Shown: positions 23,270 through 32,759 of the stretch, piece by piece | Position numbering within the stretch: position 1 is the first letter of the stretch | Layout: every line of letters starts with the position of its first letter | NCBI GenBank assembly: GCA_900109435.1 | Contig: FNZT01000004.1 | Span: forward strand, 38,585-102,584 | From: Ruminococcus sp. YRD2003 | GTDB lineage: Bacteria > Bacillota > Clostridia > Oscillospirales > Ruminococcaceae | Direction: 5' to 3' | DNA length: 64,000 nucleotides | Position numbers and translations under genes: made by a program | Notes under the pieces: model-generated | What the model was told of the DNA's origin: nothing | Seen by the model: the letters and a program-made list of their open reading frames with translations, nothing else | Databases searched by the model: none

Positions 23270-26137
23270 ATGAAGTTATTCATCAAAAAGGCAGTTAGTA
23301 CTGCCGCGGCGGCTGCCTGTCTGCTGACAAGCTTCCGCTTCCCTTTCATCATGGAAGTGACAGATGCTGACGCTGCAAGCGGTATGAGCGCGTTCGATAT
23401 CACCCGCGAGATGAAAATAGGCTGGAATCTCGGCAATACGCTCGACGCGACAGGCGGCAACGGTTACTCGGGCGTCAATACCGAGATGAGCTGGGGTCAG
23501 CCCAAGACCACTCAGGCTATGATAGATACGGTCAAGAAAAAGGGCTTCAACACGGTGAGAATCCCTACTACATGGTACCCTCACCTCGACGGCAGCAACA
23601 ACGTCGACAGCGCTTGGATGGCACGTGTCAAGGAGATCGTTGACTACTGTATCAAGGACGATATGTACGTTATCCTCAACGTTCACCACGAGAATTGGGT
23701 CAACGCCGCTCAGTTCAATGACAATTCCTACCGCAACGCCGAGGCAAAGCTCACCGCTATCTGGAAGCAGGTCTCCGAGACATTCAAGGACTATGACCAG
23801 CACCTCGTTTTCGAGGGCATGAATGAGCCCCGCCAGACCGGCAACCCCTCTGTCAGCGAGTGGGGCAACGGCAGCGGTGACGGCGGCTATACCTGGAACT
23901 ATATCAACAAGCTCAATGCCAAGTTCGTCGAGACCGTACGCGGTCAGGGCTCGGCTGCAAACAAGGAGCGTCTGCTGATGCTCCCCGGCTACTGCGCTTC
24001 GTCCGATATGGACGCTATCAGAGCTGTGACATTCCCGTCGGGCTGCGGAAATGTCGCTTATTCGGTACACGCCTATCTGCCTTACTACTTCACGATGGCA
24101 GATGACGACAAGGCAAATCACAACTATCCCGGCAAGAGCGGCTGGGGCGAGGACTATACCGATTCGATAAACACCTTCTTCGGCAACCTCAAGCAGCTTG
24201 AGGATCAGAAGAATATCCCCGTCGTGATCGGCGAATTCAGCGCCTCGAACTTCAATAACCTCTCCGCCCGTCAGGCGTGGGCTAAGGATTATATCACTCA
24301 GGCTAAAAAGGCGGGTATACCCTGCGTGCTCTGGGACAATAACGTCGAGGGCGGCAACGGCGGCGAGTCGCACGGCTACCTCAACAGAAGCTCCAACTCG
24401 TGGTATTCGGCTTCCGAGCCCGTTATCAACACGATGATGTCTGTAATCAATGATAACTCTATCCTCTGGGCAGGCAAGCAGGCTCCCACAACTCAGGCTC
24501 CTGTGACTACTACTCAGCCGCAGCAGACTACTCCCGCAAACCCGACGGTACAGCCCGACAGCAACGGTGACTACTTCACCTGCTCGTTCGAGTCAGGCTC
24601 GGACGGCTGGGAGACAAGAGGCGGCGCGACTTTATCTACCGATTCATCCAACTACTACGCGGGCAGCAAGTCGCTCCTCGTAGCGGACAGAAGCAAGGAG
24701 TGGAACGGTGCGGCTATCGCTCTCGACCCGAACGCTTTCGTGCCCGGATATACCTACAGCTTCTCCGTGGGCGTGCTACAGAAGTCGGGAAGCAGCGCTT
24801 CTATGCAGCTCTCGCTCCAGCAGAGCGACGGCTCGGATACGACCTACAACAAGATAGCTGACTGCACTGCCGAGAGCGGCGTGTGGACTAAGCTCGAGAA
24901 TACCGAGTACACTATCCCGCAGGGCGGCAGCGACCTCGTCCTCTATATCGAGACTACCGAGGGCTCGGGCGACCTCTGTGACTTCTATATCGACGCAGTT
25001 CAGGTGTCAAAGAGCGGCAAGGCTTCTCCCGTCGTTACGGGACAGGGTACCGTTGCGGCTGCTTCGACTGCTCCGAGCAGCAGCGCAGGAAAGAACGACC
25101 AGATAAAGATAATGCCTATCGGCGACTCTATTACTTTCGGTTATGGTCACACGGGCGGCTACAGAAAGTACCTCGACTATTACCTCAAGCAGAAGGGCTT
25201 CACTAAGGTGGATATGGTAGGTCCCGAGGGAAGCAACAGCGCTTCGTTCAACTTCAACGGTCAGAACGTTCAGTACGACGACAATCACGCAGGCTACAGC
25301 GGATATACTATCGTGCAGAAATATCCTATCCCCAGCTGGGGCGAAAACGGTCTGCTCGAAAAACTCAAGGCAAAGAACGCTATCAAGAGCGCTCAGCCCG
25401 ATATCGTGCTCCTTATGATAGGTACCAACGATATGACGGCTAACCGCAGCCTGAGCGAGTGCGAGACTGACCTGCACTCTCTCCTCGACTATATCCTCGC
25501 GGATATGCCCGCCGACGGTATGGTCTTCCTCGCTTCTATACCCGAATTTACCGCTTACGGCGGCAACGCGCAGAGAGTTGCCAACTACAACAATACCGTT
25601 AAGAAAGTCGCTTCCGATTACCAGAGCGCAGGCAAGAACGTGCAGTTCGCGGACGTTCACGGCTGTCTCGACGGAATGAACGATATGGACAGCGACAAGC
25701 TCCACCCCACGGATAAGGGCTATGAGAAGATAGGTAAGTTCTGGGCAGGTATCGTGGAGGATTACACAGCGGCTTCGGCTCCGCCCGAGACTACGACCAC
25801 CACGGTCACTACGACGGAAACTACTACGACTACGACCACTACAACGTACTACGTTTCGCCTCCCGTGACTACTACGGAGGAGGAGACTTCCACTACGGCA
25901 GCAACTCAGAGCTCCGACGCAAAGGCGGGCGACGCTAACCTCGACGGCAATGTCACCATTGCTGACGCGGTCGCTATCCTACAGTCTATTGCAAACAGAG
26001 ACAAGTACGAGCTGAAGCCGCAGGGTAAGATAAACGCTGATGTTGACGGTCAGCAGGGCGTGACGGCTAACGATGCCCTGACCATTCAGAAGGTCGACGC
26101 GGGTGTGCTTGATGTGGGCTCACTCAGAATAGCGTAA
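23270..26137 (+). CDS. Modular cellulosomal enzyme: GH5 cellulase - CBM - SGNH esterase - type I dockerin
   Basis: A 955-residue secreted enzyme. Signal peptide about 1-36; GH5 endoglucanase about 38-400 ('GWNLGNTLDA', 'VRIPTTW', acid/base Glu186 in 'EGMNEP', nucleophile Glu322 in 'VIGEFS'); Thr/Gln/Pro linker; a beta-sandwich module about 430-580 resembling CBM22/CBM4; SGNH/CE3-like esterase about 610-830 (Ser620 in 'MPIGDSITFG', 'HAGYSGYT', 'MIGTNDM', 'DKLHPTDKGY'); a long Thr linker; and a C-terminal dockerin with two duplicated calcium loops ('GDANLDGNVTIADA', 'NADVDGQQGVTANDA'). It should cut beta-glucans and deacetylate hemicellulose while docked on a cohesin scaffoldin. No other cellulosome gene is in the window. 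Confidence 0.93.
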   Translation: MKLFIKKAVSTAAAAACLLTSFRFPFIMEVTDADAASGMSAFDITREMKIGWNLGNTLDATGGNGYSGVNTEMSWGQPKTTQAMIDTVKKKGFNTVRIPTTWYPHLDGSNNVDSAWMARVKEIVDYCIKDDMYVILNVHHENWVNAAQFNDNSYRNAEAKLTAIWKQVSETFKDYDQHLVFEGMNEPRQTGNPSVSEWGNGSGDGGYTWNYINKLNAKFVETVRGQGSAANKERLLMLPGYCASSDMDAIRAVTFPSGCGNVAYSVHAYLPYYFTMADDDKANHNYPGKSGWGEDYTDSINTFFGNLKQLEDQKNIPVVIGEFSASNFNNLSARQAWAKDYITQAKKAGIPCVLWDNNVEGGNGGESHGYLNRSSNSWYSASEPVINTMMSVINDNSILWAGKQAPTTQAPVTTTQPQQTTPANPTVQPDSNGDYFTCSFESGSDGWETRGGATLSTDSSNYYAGSKSLLVADRSKEWNGAAIALDPNAFVPGYTYSFSVGVLQKSGSSASMQLSLQQSDGSDTTYNKIADCTAESGVWTKLENTEYTIPQGGSDLVLYIETTEGSGDLCDFYIDAVQVSKSGKASPVVTGQGTVAAASTAPSSSAGKNDQIKIMPIGDSITFGYGHTGGYRKYLDYYLKQKGFTKVDMVGPEGSNSASFNFNGQNVQYDDNHAGYSGYTIVQKYPIPSWGENGLLEKLKAKNAIKSAQPDIVLLMIGTNDMTANRSLSECETDLHSLLDYILADMPADGMVFLASIPEFTAYGGNAQRVANYNNTVKKVASDYQSAGKNVQFADVHGCLDGMNDMDSDKLHPTDKGYEKIGKFWAGIVEDYTAASAPPETTTTTVTTTETTTTTTTTTYYVSPPVTTTEEETSTTAATQSSDAKAGDANLDGNVTIADAVAILQSIANRDKYELKPQGKINADVDGQQGVTANDALTIQKVDAGVLDVGSLRIA

Positions 26138-26144
26138 ATTTTTA

Positions 26145-26174
26145 AAGGCTTCGGAGTTTTCCGAAGCCTTTTTT
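26145..26174 (+). terminator. Rho-independent terminator after the cellulase gene
   Basis: AAGGCTTCGG-agtttt-CCGAAGCCTT followed by TTTT. Confidence 0.92.
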
Positions 26175-26409
26175 GTGTAGCCGTTGGTTTATATTGTGCT
26201 TTGCGGTGAAAATAAAAAAGCCGTACCCACGGCGCCGAATAAACAAGAAGCAAAGAGCCGCTCTCAACAGACCTTTGCGTCTTGCTTATCGGTTTACCGC
26301 CGTTCGGTACAGCTACAGGAAAAAGAAACAAAATATAGAAGGGGAATTGGGGGATCACTTGATCCACTTATAATATACTTAATGAACCTTAAAATAACCT
26401 TAAATTTTT

Positions 26410-28296
26410 TCAGCCTGTGAACTTCGCTTTGACTATGCTGTAGCCGTAGGGCGGGACTGTCAGCGTTCCGTCGGCGTATTCGCCGTAAAACGACTCCATA
26501 TTCGTGAATAAGGTGAAAAATTCGTTTATTTTGTTCAGCCTTATCGTATCGCCTGTTCTGTTGATGAAAAAGATGTAGTCCATGGGGCTGCCCTGACGGG
26601 TGAACACCATGAGGCGCTCGTCGGGGAGCCTGCCGTCTTTGAGGGCGAAGTAGGTTCTGCCCGCCCTGAGGTTGGGTATCGACTTCCTTACGCGTCCGAG
26701 CTCCTTGACGTATTCGATGAGCTCGCCGTCTTCGTTCCCCCACGGGTAGCAGCGGCGGTTGAACGGGTCTTTGTAGCCTTGCAGACCTGCCTCGTCGCCG
26801 TAGTATATGCACGGGACTCCCGGGAGAAAGTACATCAGCGCAAACGCCGATTTCAGCATATTTTTGCCGTTTCGGTACTGCTCGTCCGTCAGCATACGCT
26901 CTGCCATCCAGTCCTTGCTCTTGTCGTCGCAGTATTCGCCGCCCAGTCGGTTTATGGCGCGCTCTATATCATGCGTGGAGATGAAGTTCATCAGTACGTC
27001 TATCGTCGGCTTGGGGTAGTGCTCGAGTATCGTCATCACCGAGTAGATGAACTCGCGCGGGTCGCCGCCCTTTGTGTAGTTGATGATAGCCTCGCGGAAG
27101 GGGTAGTTCATCACCGAGTCGAGCTGGTCGCCGAGAAGATAGCGGCGCTTGGCTCCGTAGCTCTCCTTGTTGGAGGCGTCTTCCCACACTTCGCCGATGA
27201 TGAGCTTCTCCCTGCCGAATTTTTTCACGGACTTGCGGAGGGTGTTCAGGAACTGGTCGGGGAGCTCGTCGGCTACGTCGAGACGCACGCCTGCCGCGCC
27301 CTTGCTGAGCCAGTAGTGGAGTATGCCCTCATCACCGCATATGAAGCGGGTGTAGTCCTCGTTGTTCTCGTTGACGTTCGGGAGCGTGTCTATGCCCCAC
27401 CACGACTCGTACTGCTCGGGGTAGTCGATGAAGCTGTACCAGTTGTAGTATTTGCTGTCGCGGGACTGGTATGCTCCCGGCTCGGGGTATCTGCCGTACT
27501 TGTTGAAGTAGATGCTGTCTGCGCCTGTATGCGAGAACACGCCGTCGAGTATCACCGAGATACCGAGTTTTTTCGCTTCGCGGCAGAGCTCCGCGAACTC
27601 TTCGTTCGTGCCGAGGAGAGGGTCTGCTTTGGTGTAGTCCGCCGTATTGTAGCGGTGGTTCTCGTGTGCCTCGAATATGGGGTTGAGGTAGATGCAGGTC
27701 ACGCCGAGCTCCTTCAGATAGGGGAGCTTCGACTGTATGCCCGCAAAATCACCGCCGAAATAGTCGTTGTTCCACACGTGACCGTGCTCGTCGGGACGAT
27801 ACCACGGAGTGCCGTCCCAGTCATCGCGGAGCACGCGCCCCTCGGGGATGTTCTTCTTGGGCTTGCCGCTCTTGCAGAAGCGGTCGGGGAATATCTGGTA
27901 CATTATGCCGCCTTTGAGGAAGTCGGGCGTCCTGTATTCCTTGGCGTAGACGGTGAGCTGGAAGAGCTCGCCTTCCTGCTCGGCGCCCTCGTGGCAGTTG
28001 ACGCGCTTGATGTAGTGTCTGATTCCGCCGCACGTATACGAGAAGTAATAGTAGTGGACATCGCTGTAGCGAGCCTCATACTCGCAGGAGTAGACAGTGA
28101 GGTCGCCGTCGGTGCCCGTGGGGCTCATGTGTATGAAGCGCTCCTTGAAGCCTGTTCTGAAAAGCACCAGCACAGGCGGAAAATCGGGGTGTATATCCTT
28201 GTGGAGCCTGATAGAGAAGCGGCAGGTCTCGAACTGCCTTATCGCGCCGAATATCGACTTGCAGCCGAGGTCCCATGTGTCGTATACAGGTTTCAC
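26410..28296 (-). CDS. GH13 alpha-glucan hydrolase (neopullulanase/alpha-amylase type)
   Basis: A 628-residue cytosolic enzyme with no signal peptide: an N-terminal beta domain, then a (beta/alpha)8 GH13 domain with 'YQIFPDRF', 'GVFSHTGADS', 'GVRLDVADELP' (nucleophile Asp), 'LIIGEVWED' (acid/base Glu) and 'FISTHDIERA' (transition-state Asp), and a C-terminal beta domain. This matches the GH13_20/GH13_39-like group acting on maltodextrins, pullulan or glycogen fragments. The GTG at 28296 is taken as start because AAAGGAGGAG lies just upstream; the longer TTG frame would include that site. Located between the cellulase and glycogen phosphorylase genes, it probably feeds the latter's pathway. 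Confidence 0.9.
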   Translation of the reverse strand: MKPVYDTWDLGCKSIFGAIRQFETCRFSIRLHKDIHPDFPPVLVLFRTGFKERFIHMSPTGTDGDLTVYSCEYEARYSDVHYYYFSYTCGGIRHYIKRVNCHEGAEQEGELFQLTVYAKEYRTPDFLKGGIMYQIFPDRFCKSGKPKKNIPEGRVLRDDWDGTPWYRPDEHGHVWNNDYFGGDFAGIQSKLPYLKELGVTCIYLNPIFEAHENHRYNTADYTKADPLLGTNEEFAELCREAKKLGISVILDGVFSHTGADSIYFNKYGRYPEPGAYQSRDSKYYNWYSFIDYPEQYESWWGIDTLPNVNENNEDYTRFICGDEGILHYWLSKGAAGVRLDVADELPDQFLNTLRKSVKKFGREKLIIGEVWEDASNKESYGAKRRYLLGDQLDSVMNYPFREAIINYTKGGDPREFIYSVMTILEHYPKPTIDVLMNFISTHDIERAINRLGGEYCDDKSKDWMAERMLTDEQYRNGKNMLKSAFALMYFLPGVPCIYYGDEAGLQGYKDPFNRRCYPWGNEDGELIEYVKELGRVRKSIPNLRAGRTYFALKDGRLPDERLMVFTRQGSPMDYIFFINRTGDTIRLNKINEFFTLFTNMESFYGEYADGTLTVPPYGYSIVKAKFTG

Positions 28297-28311
28297 GGGG
28301 TCTCCTCCTTT

Positions 28312-28440
28312 TGTAAGCAATTAGCCGTTAGCCGTTAGCCATTAGCTCGTGGTGTCCGCTGACGCGGACGGTATTTGAATATATCGCCGTCAGGCGATAC
28401 CATAAGCTAAAGGCTAAGGGCTAAAGGCTAAAGGCTAAAA
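28312..28440. repeat. Heptamer (TTAGCCN) inverted repeat with two inner hairpins
   Basis: The left part repeats TTAGCCG/TTAGCCA and the right part repeats GGCTAAA/GGCTAAG, the inverse of the left. Between them are the stems TCCGC-tgac-GCGGA and ATCGCC-gtca-GGCGAT. The block separates the GH13 and glgP genes, which are in the same direction. No frame is credible in it. Confidence 0.8.
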
Positions 28441-28502
28441 AATTATACAAATTGTTGAGTGGGAAATAGGGGACACCGAAGGGCGTCCCCTGAATCCTGC
28501 TA

Positions 28503-30905
28503 TTATCTGAGATGCCAGATGTTGTCTGCGTACTCGGTAACTGCGCGGTCTGCGGAGAATATGCCTGCGCCCGCGATGTTGTTGAGCGACATCTTTGCCC
28601 ATTTCATCTTGTCGTTGTAGCATTCGGTGATGTATGCCTGTGCTTTTCTGTAGCTGTCGAAGTCGGCAAGCACCATATACGGGTCGCGGAGGCGGAGAGA
28701 ATCCGCGACGTCAACGAATGTGCAGCCGTTGATGCCGTGGTACATACGCTCGATAGCCTCGTTTATCCTGCCGTCGTTCTTGAAGTAGCTCTGAGGGTCG
28801 TAGCCGCGTGCCTTCAGCTCGTTGACCTCGGGGGTCGTCATGCCGAAGATGACGATGTTATCGTCGCCTGCTGCCTCTTTTATCTCGATGTTCGCGCCGT
28901 CGAGAGTTCCGAGGGTGATAGCGCCGTTGAGCATGAGCTTCATGTTGCCCGTGCCCGATGCTTCTGTACCCGCGAGGGATATCTGCTCGGAGATATCAGC
29001 GGCAGGCATGAGGTGCTCGGAGAGCGTTACACAGTAGTTTTCGAGGAATATGACCTGTAACTTCTCGGAGATGCGCGGATTTTTCCTTATCTCCTCCGAG
29101 ATAGCCCATATCAGCTTGATTATCTGCTTTGCGAGGTAGTAGCCAGGAGCTGCCTTTGCCGCGAAGATATAGGTCTTGGGGGTGAAGGGGGCGTCGGGGT
29201 TGCTGAGCAGATATGCGTAGTCTGCAAGGATGTTCATTACGTTGAGGTGCTGTCTCTTGTACTCGTGGAGACGCTTTACCTGTACGTCGAAGATGCTGTC
29301 GGTATTGAGGATGATGTTGTCCTTCTTGACATACTTGGCAAACTCTTCCTTTGCCTGCTTCTTTACGCCGAGGAGCTTTGTCAGGACTTCCTCATCGTTC
29401 TCAAACTTGCGGAATTTCTCAAGCTCTGCGCCGTCCTTGATGAACTTGGAGCCGATAGTGTCCTTGAGAAGCTTTGTCAGAGCGGGATTGGACTGGTACA
29501 GCCAGCGTCTGTAGGCGATACCGTTCGTTACGTTCTTGAACTTCTCGGGGGTGTTCTCGTACTCGTCGTGGAATACGGACTGCTTGATTATCTCGGAGTG
29601 GAGCTTGGATACGCCGTTTACGCTGTGCGAAGCCGCAACGCAGAGTGTTGCCATGTGTATCATGTTGTCCTTGATTATGGACATACGCGTGGTCTTTGCG
29701 CTGTCGCCGCCGTTGCGCTCCATGAGAGACTGGCAGTAGCGGTTGTTTATCTCGACTATGATAGAGAATATTCTCGGGATGATGTGCTTTACGAGGTTTA
29801 CGTCCCACTTTTCGAGAGCTTCCGCCATAACGGTGTGGTTGGTGTAGGCGAAGGTCTTGGTGACGATGTCCCACGCCTTGTCCCAGCCGTAGCCGCAGTC
29901 GTCGAGGAGGACTCTCATCAGCTCGGGGATAGCGAGGGTGGGGTGGGTGTCGTTGATGTGGATAGCGACCTTGTCAGCGAGGTTTTCGAGCGTGCCGTAT
30001 ACCATCATGTGGTTGTTTACGATATCGCCGATAGAAGCCGCGCAGAGGAAATACTGCTGTCTCAGGCGGAGACTCTTGCCCTCGAGGTGATTGTCATTGG
30101 GGTAGAGTATCTTGGAGATAGCGTTGGCAACGGAGTTCTGGGCAAGTGCGCTCGCGTAGTCGCCCTTGTTGAACATCTTCATGTCGAAGCTCGGTGCCTT
30201 TGCCGACCACAGACGGAGCACGGATACGCCCTCTCCGCCGTAGCCCGATACGTACATATCATAGGGGGTGGCAACGACTGTATTGTAGTTTACGTGCGAG
30301 ATATAGTGGTACTGGTTGTCCCAGTATTCCTGAAGGTCGCCCTCGAAGTGGATATCTATCGAGAGCTCGGGCTTGGGTACCAGCCATACGCTTCCGCCCG
30401 GGAGCCAGTTGTCGGGGAGCTCGGTCTGCCAGCCGTCCTCCAGCTTCTGCTGGAAGATGCCGTACTCGTAGCAGATAGAGTAGCCCATTGCGGGGAAGCC
30501 TGTGGTGGCGAGTCCGTCGAGGTAGCAGGCGGCAAGTCTGCCGAGACCGCCGTTTCCGAGACCTGCATCGGGCTCGTATTCGTATACCATATCGAGGTTG
30601 ATGGTGTGCTCCTTGAGGAGAGCGCGTACCTCGTCCGCTATTTCAAGGTTGTATAGACTTGTTTTGAGGGAACGTCCCATGAGGAATTCCATTGAGAGAT
30701 AGTATACCTGCTTTCCGCCGACAGAGTGAGTGTGGTTGATGAAGCTCTGTCTCTTGGCGCCGAGTATCTCGACGATGATAGAGGAAAGTACCTGATAGAC
30801 CTGCTTATCCGAAGCCTCCTCGGGAGTTACGCTGTAGAGCGACTGGAGCTTCTGGGGGAACTCCTGCTTTATCTGTTCGATGAGAGGGTTGGTTTTCTTT
30901 GCCAT
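28503..30905 (-). CDS. glgP: Glycogen/starch phosphorylase
   Basis: An 800-residue PLP enzyme that releases glucose-1-phosphate from alpha-1,4-glucan ends. Family landmarks: 'YYLSMEFLMGRSL', 'DAGLGNGGLGRLAACYLD', 'HINDTHPTLAIPEL', 'RLHEYKRQHLN', and the PLP-lysine motif 'EASGTGNMKLMLNGAITLGT'. Length is typical. The ATG at 30905 follows CGGAG; an upstream in-frame ATG at 31004 lacks a site and adds an atypical tail. Together with the GH13 gene downstream it provides intracellular glycogen or maltodextrin breakdown. Confidence 0.96.
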   Translation of the reverse strand: MAKKTNPLIEQIKQEFPQKLQSLYSVTPEEASDKQVYQVLSSIIVEILGAKRQSFINHTHSVGGKQVYYLSMEFLMGRSLKTSLYNLEIADEVRALLKEHTINLDMVYEYEPDAGLGNGGLGRLAACYLDGLATTGFPAMGYSICYEYGIFQQKLEDGWQTELPDNWLPGGSVWLVPKPELSIDIHFEGDLQEYWDNQYHYISHVNYNTVVATPYDMYVSGYGGEGVSVLRLWSAKAPSFDMKMFNKGDYASALAQNSVANAISKILYPNDNHLEGKSLRLRQQYFLCAASIGDIVNNHMMVYGTLENLADKVAIHINDTHPTLAIPELMRVLLDDCGYGWDKAWDIVTKTFAYTNHTVMAEALEKWDVNLVKHIIPRIFSIIVEINNRYCQSLMERNGGDSAKTTRMSIIKDNMIHMATLCVAASHSVNGVSKLHSEIIKQSVFHDEYENTPEKFKNVTNGIAYRRWLYQSNPALTKLLKDTIGSKFIKDGAELEKFRKFENDEEVLTKLLGVKKQAKEEFAKYVKKDNIILNTDSIFDVQVKRLHEYKRQHLNVMNILADYAYLLSNPDAPFTPKTYIFAAKAAPGYYLAKQIIKLIWAISEEIRKNPRISEKLQVIFLENYCVTLSEHLMPAADISEQISLAGTEASGTGNMKLMLNGAITLGTLDGANIEIKEAAGDDNIVIFGMTTPEVNELKARGYDPQSYFKNDGRINEAIERMYHGINGCTFVDVADSLRLRDPYMVLADFDSYRKAQAYITECYNDKMKWAKMSLNNIAGAGIFSADRAVTEYADNIWHLR

Positions 30906-31276
30906 ATAAAATCTCCGTTCTGTCGTAAGTTGCGACGTTATTACCACTTGTATAAACTTCATCCTTTGTTTTTGCCGATAATTTGCGGACAGCGGCTGCT
31001 GCAATTACAAGTAGTATATATGATATTGTACCACTTTTTCGCGTTTTTTTCAATTGTATAATTCAACAAATATTTATCAACGCAATTTACATATTACTGA
31101 AAAACCATTGCAAAAATCGTCGCTCTGCAAAAATAATTCCGATTTCTATTGTGCAATTTGTAAAATATGAATTTTAATATCGGGGCTGGGGTTGCGCATT
31201 TTGCATACATAAAAACTGACTATATGTCACGGCGATATATTTAAAATATAAAACTTGTAAAAAATCTAAAAAACAT
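30906..31276. other. AT-rich divergent intergenic region
   Basis: Region between glgP (minus) and the signal-peptidase-like gene (plus). It is AT-rich with poly-T and poly-A tracts and must carry the glgP promoter, but no clear box pair or structured RNA was recognised. Confidence 0.5.
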
Positions 31277-31305
31277 TTGAAATCCCGTGAATTATATGAT
31301 ATAAT
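31277..31305 (+). promoter_or_regulatory. Promoter of the signal-peptidase-like gene
   Basis: TTGAAA (31277-31282) and TATAAT (31300-31305), 17-bp spacer; GAGAGGATATG precedes the ATG at 31382. Confidence 0.75.
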
Positions 31306-31381
31306 ATATGTGTTTACATTTTTCGCACAAAAAATGTGTGTAGAGACAAAACGATAATACAAAGAGAGGATATGATACCCA

Positions 31382-32584
31382 ATGGAAAAGAAAAAAGGTC
31401 TGTTCATTCTAAAGCTGTTTATCATCATCTTATGCATTTCGTCTGTCATCGTTTCGCTGGCAGTGAATATCCTGTTTACCAGAAATAAAACTCCCAACCT
31501 CTTCGGCAGATATATCTACGTTGTCGGTGAGGATAACCCCATGCCAGGCGATGTTTCATCAGGCTCGGCTCTGCTCGCAAAGGACGCTAAGGGCGTCAGT
31601 GTCGCGGTCGGCGATATCGTGCTCTGCTACCCCGCCGATAACCCCGACAAGCTTTGCCTCAGAAGTATCAACTACATCGTTGAGGCTGAGGAGGGCTCGG
31701 AGGAGAGATACTATACAAAGGATTCTATCCACGAGGATACGGTCGATTCAATTGCAAAGGACAAGGTAGTCGCTATCTGCACGGGCTACCCCGAGAGCCC
31801 CGAGCTCGGCGCTTTTATCAGATTCGCTCAGAGCATCAAGGGCATACTCATAATGCTCGTTGCCGCGGGTGCTGTACTTGTCGTATTCATCATCGCCGCT
31901 ATCGCCAAGACTATCAACGGCAAGGACGACTTCGACGAGGAGTTCGACTTCTACGAGTATCAGGACGAAAATGAGAGCCCGAGAAAGAAGTTCGCCAACA
32001 ATAACGCTGAGCCCGCTTACAGTGCCGCTCATGAGAACTTCGCCGCTTCGGAGCTCGAGCGCAAGAAGATGTCCATTGCGGAAAACTTCAGCCAGAAAGA
32101 GGTCAATCACGACTCTCCCTACCAGAAGGAAAAAGAACGCACTATGCAGTTCAAGGCTCAGAAGGGCAGCCTGACCAATACAATGTCGTTCCCGACAGCG
32201 GGCGGCTCGGCAGAGTCTTCGTTCGCCGCAAGGAATATCGGGGCACAGTCTTCTACAGCTCCTACTGCCGATGCGCTCCGCGAGGAGATGCTCAGAAAAA
32301 CCGCCGAGGCAGAGCGTTCGGGTCAGTTCACCGTTCCTGCCGAAAGCAACGTTCCCGATAATACAGGCGTTCTTTCAACGTCTGCTGTGGAGCAGATGAC
32401 CAAGAACGATGCTCCCGCTTATGCCGCTCCCGCTCGTCCCGCGGCTGCTCCGAAAAAGAGCAGTACGCCCGATATCTCCGATATCATCAGCAAGACCGAG
32501 TCCAGAACCAGGACGAAGGACCCGTCGGATATGTCGGTCGACGACCTTCTCAAGATGATAGAGAGCGAGAAGAACAAGCTGTAA
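31382..32584 (+). CDS. Signal peptidase I-like (S26-fold) membrane protein, probably inactive
   Basis: A 400-residue protein with a membrane helix at about 9-31, an extracytoplasmic domain of about 100 residues, a second helix at about 150-175, and a long charged cytosolic tail ending 'SVDDLLKMIESEK'. The extracytoplasmic part has S26 signal-peptidase hallmarks seen in SipW-like enzymes ('VSSGSALLAKD', 'VAVGDIVLCYPADNPDK', 'YYTKDSIHEDTVDSIAKDKVVAICTGY'). The usual Ser-Met and His-Arg positions read 'NPMPGD' and 'LCLRS', so the catalytic dyad appears missing. It may be a binding or scaffolding relative rather than a protease. The gene stands alone, with its own promoter and terminator. Confidence 0.6.
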   Translation: MEKKKGLFILKLFIIILCISSVIVSLAVNILFTRNKTPNLFGRYIYVVGEDNPMPGDVSSGSALLAKDAKGVSVAVGDIVLCYPADNPDKLCLRSINYIVEAEEGSEERYYTKDSIHEDTVDSIAKDKVVAICTGYPESPELGAFIRFAQSIKGILIMLVAAGAVLVVFIIAAIAKTINGKDDFDEEFDFYEYQDENESPRKKFANNNAEPAYSAAHENFAASELERKKMSIAENFSQKEVNHDSPYQKEKERTMQFKAQKGSLTNTMSFPTAGGSAESSFAARNIGAQSSTAPTADALREEMLRKTAEAERSGQFTVPAESNVPDNTGVLSTSAVEQMTKNDAPAYAAPARPAAAPKKSSTPDISDIISKTESRTRTKDPSDMSVDDLLKMIESEKNKL

Positions 32585-32593
32585 CAGATAAAG

Positions 32594-32626
32594 CCGCAAG
32601 GAAAAAGCTTCCTTGCGGTTTTTTTT
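32594..32626 (+). terminator. Rho-independent terminator
   Basis: CCGCAAGG-aaaaagctt-CCTTGCGG followed by eight T. Confidence 0.92.
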
Positions 32627-32759
32627 ATCGGGTGGGGAACGGCAAATTGTGAACAAATTGTAAACTTTAAGAATCTTAATGAATTCTTTATGTTTGCGTT
32701 TTATCATTGGAGTCAGAAGGGAAAACATGATTTCCGAATCAACAAAAGGAGGAACTGCT

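Noticed and set aside
26779..28338. Plus-strand frame of 519 codons opposite the GH13 gene
   Set aside because: Antisense shadow; the GH13 catalytic motifs on the minus strand are complete and in order.
29247..30656. Plus-strand frame of 469 codons opposite glgP
   Set aside because: Antisense shadow of a fully conserved phosphorylase.
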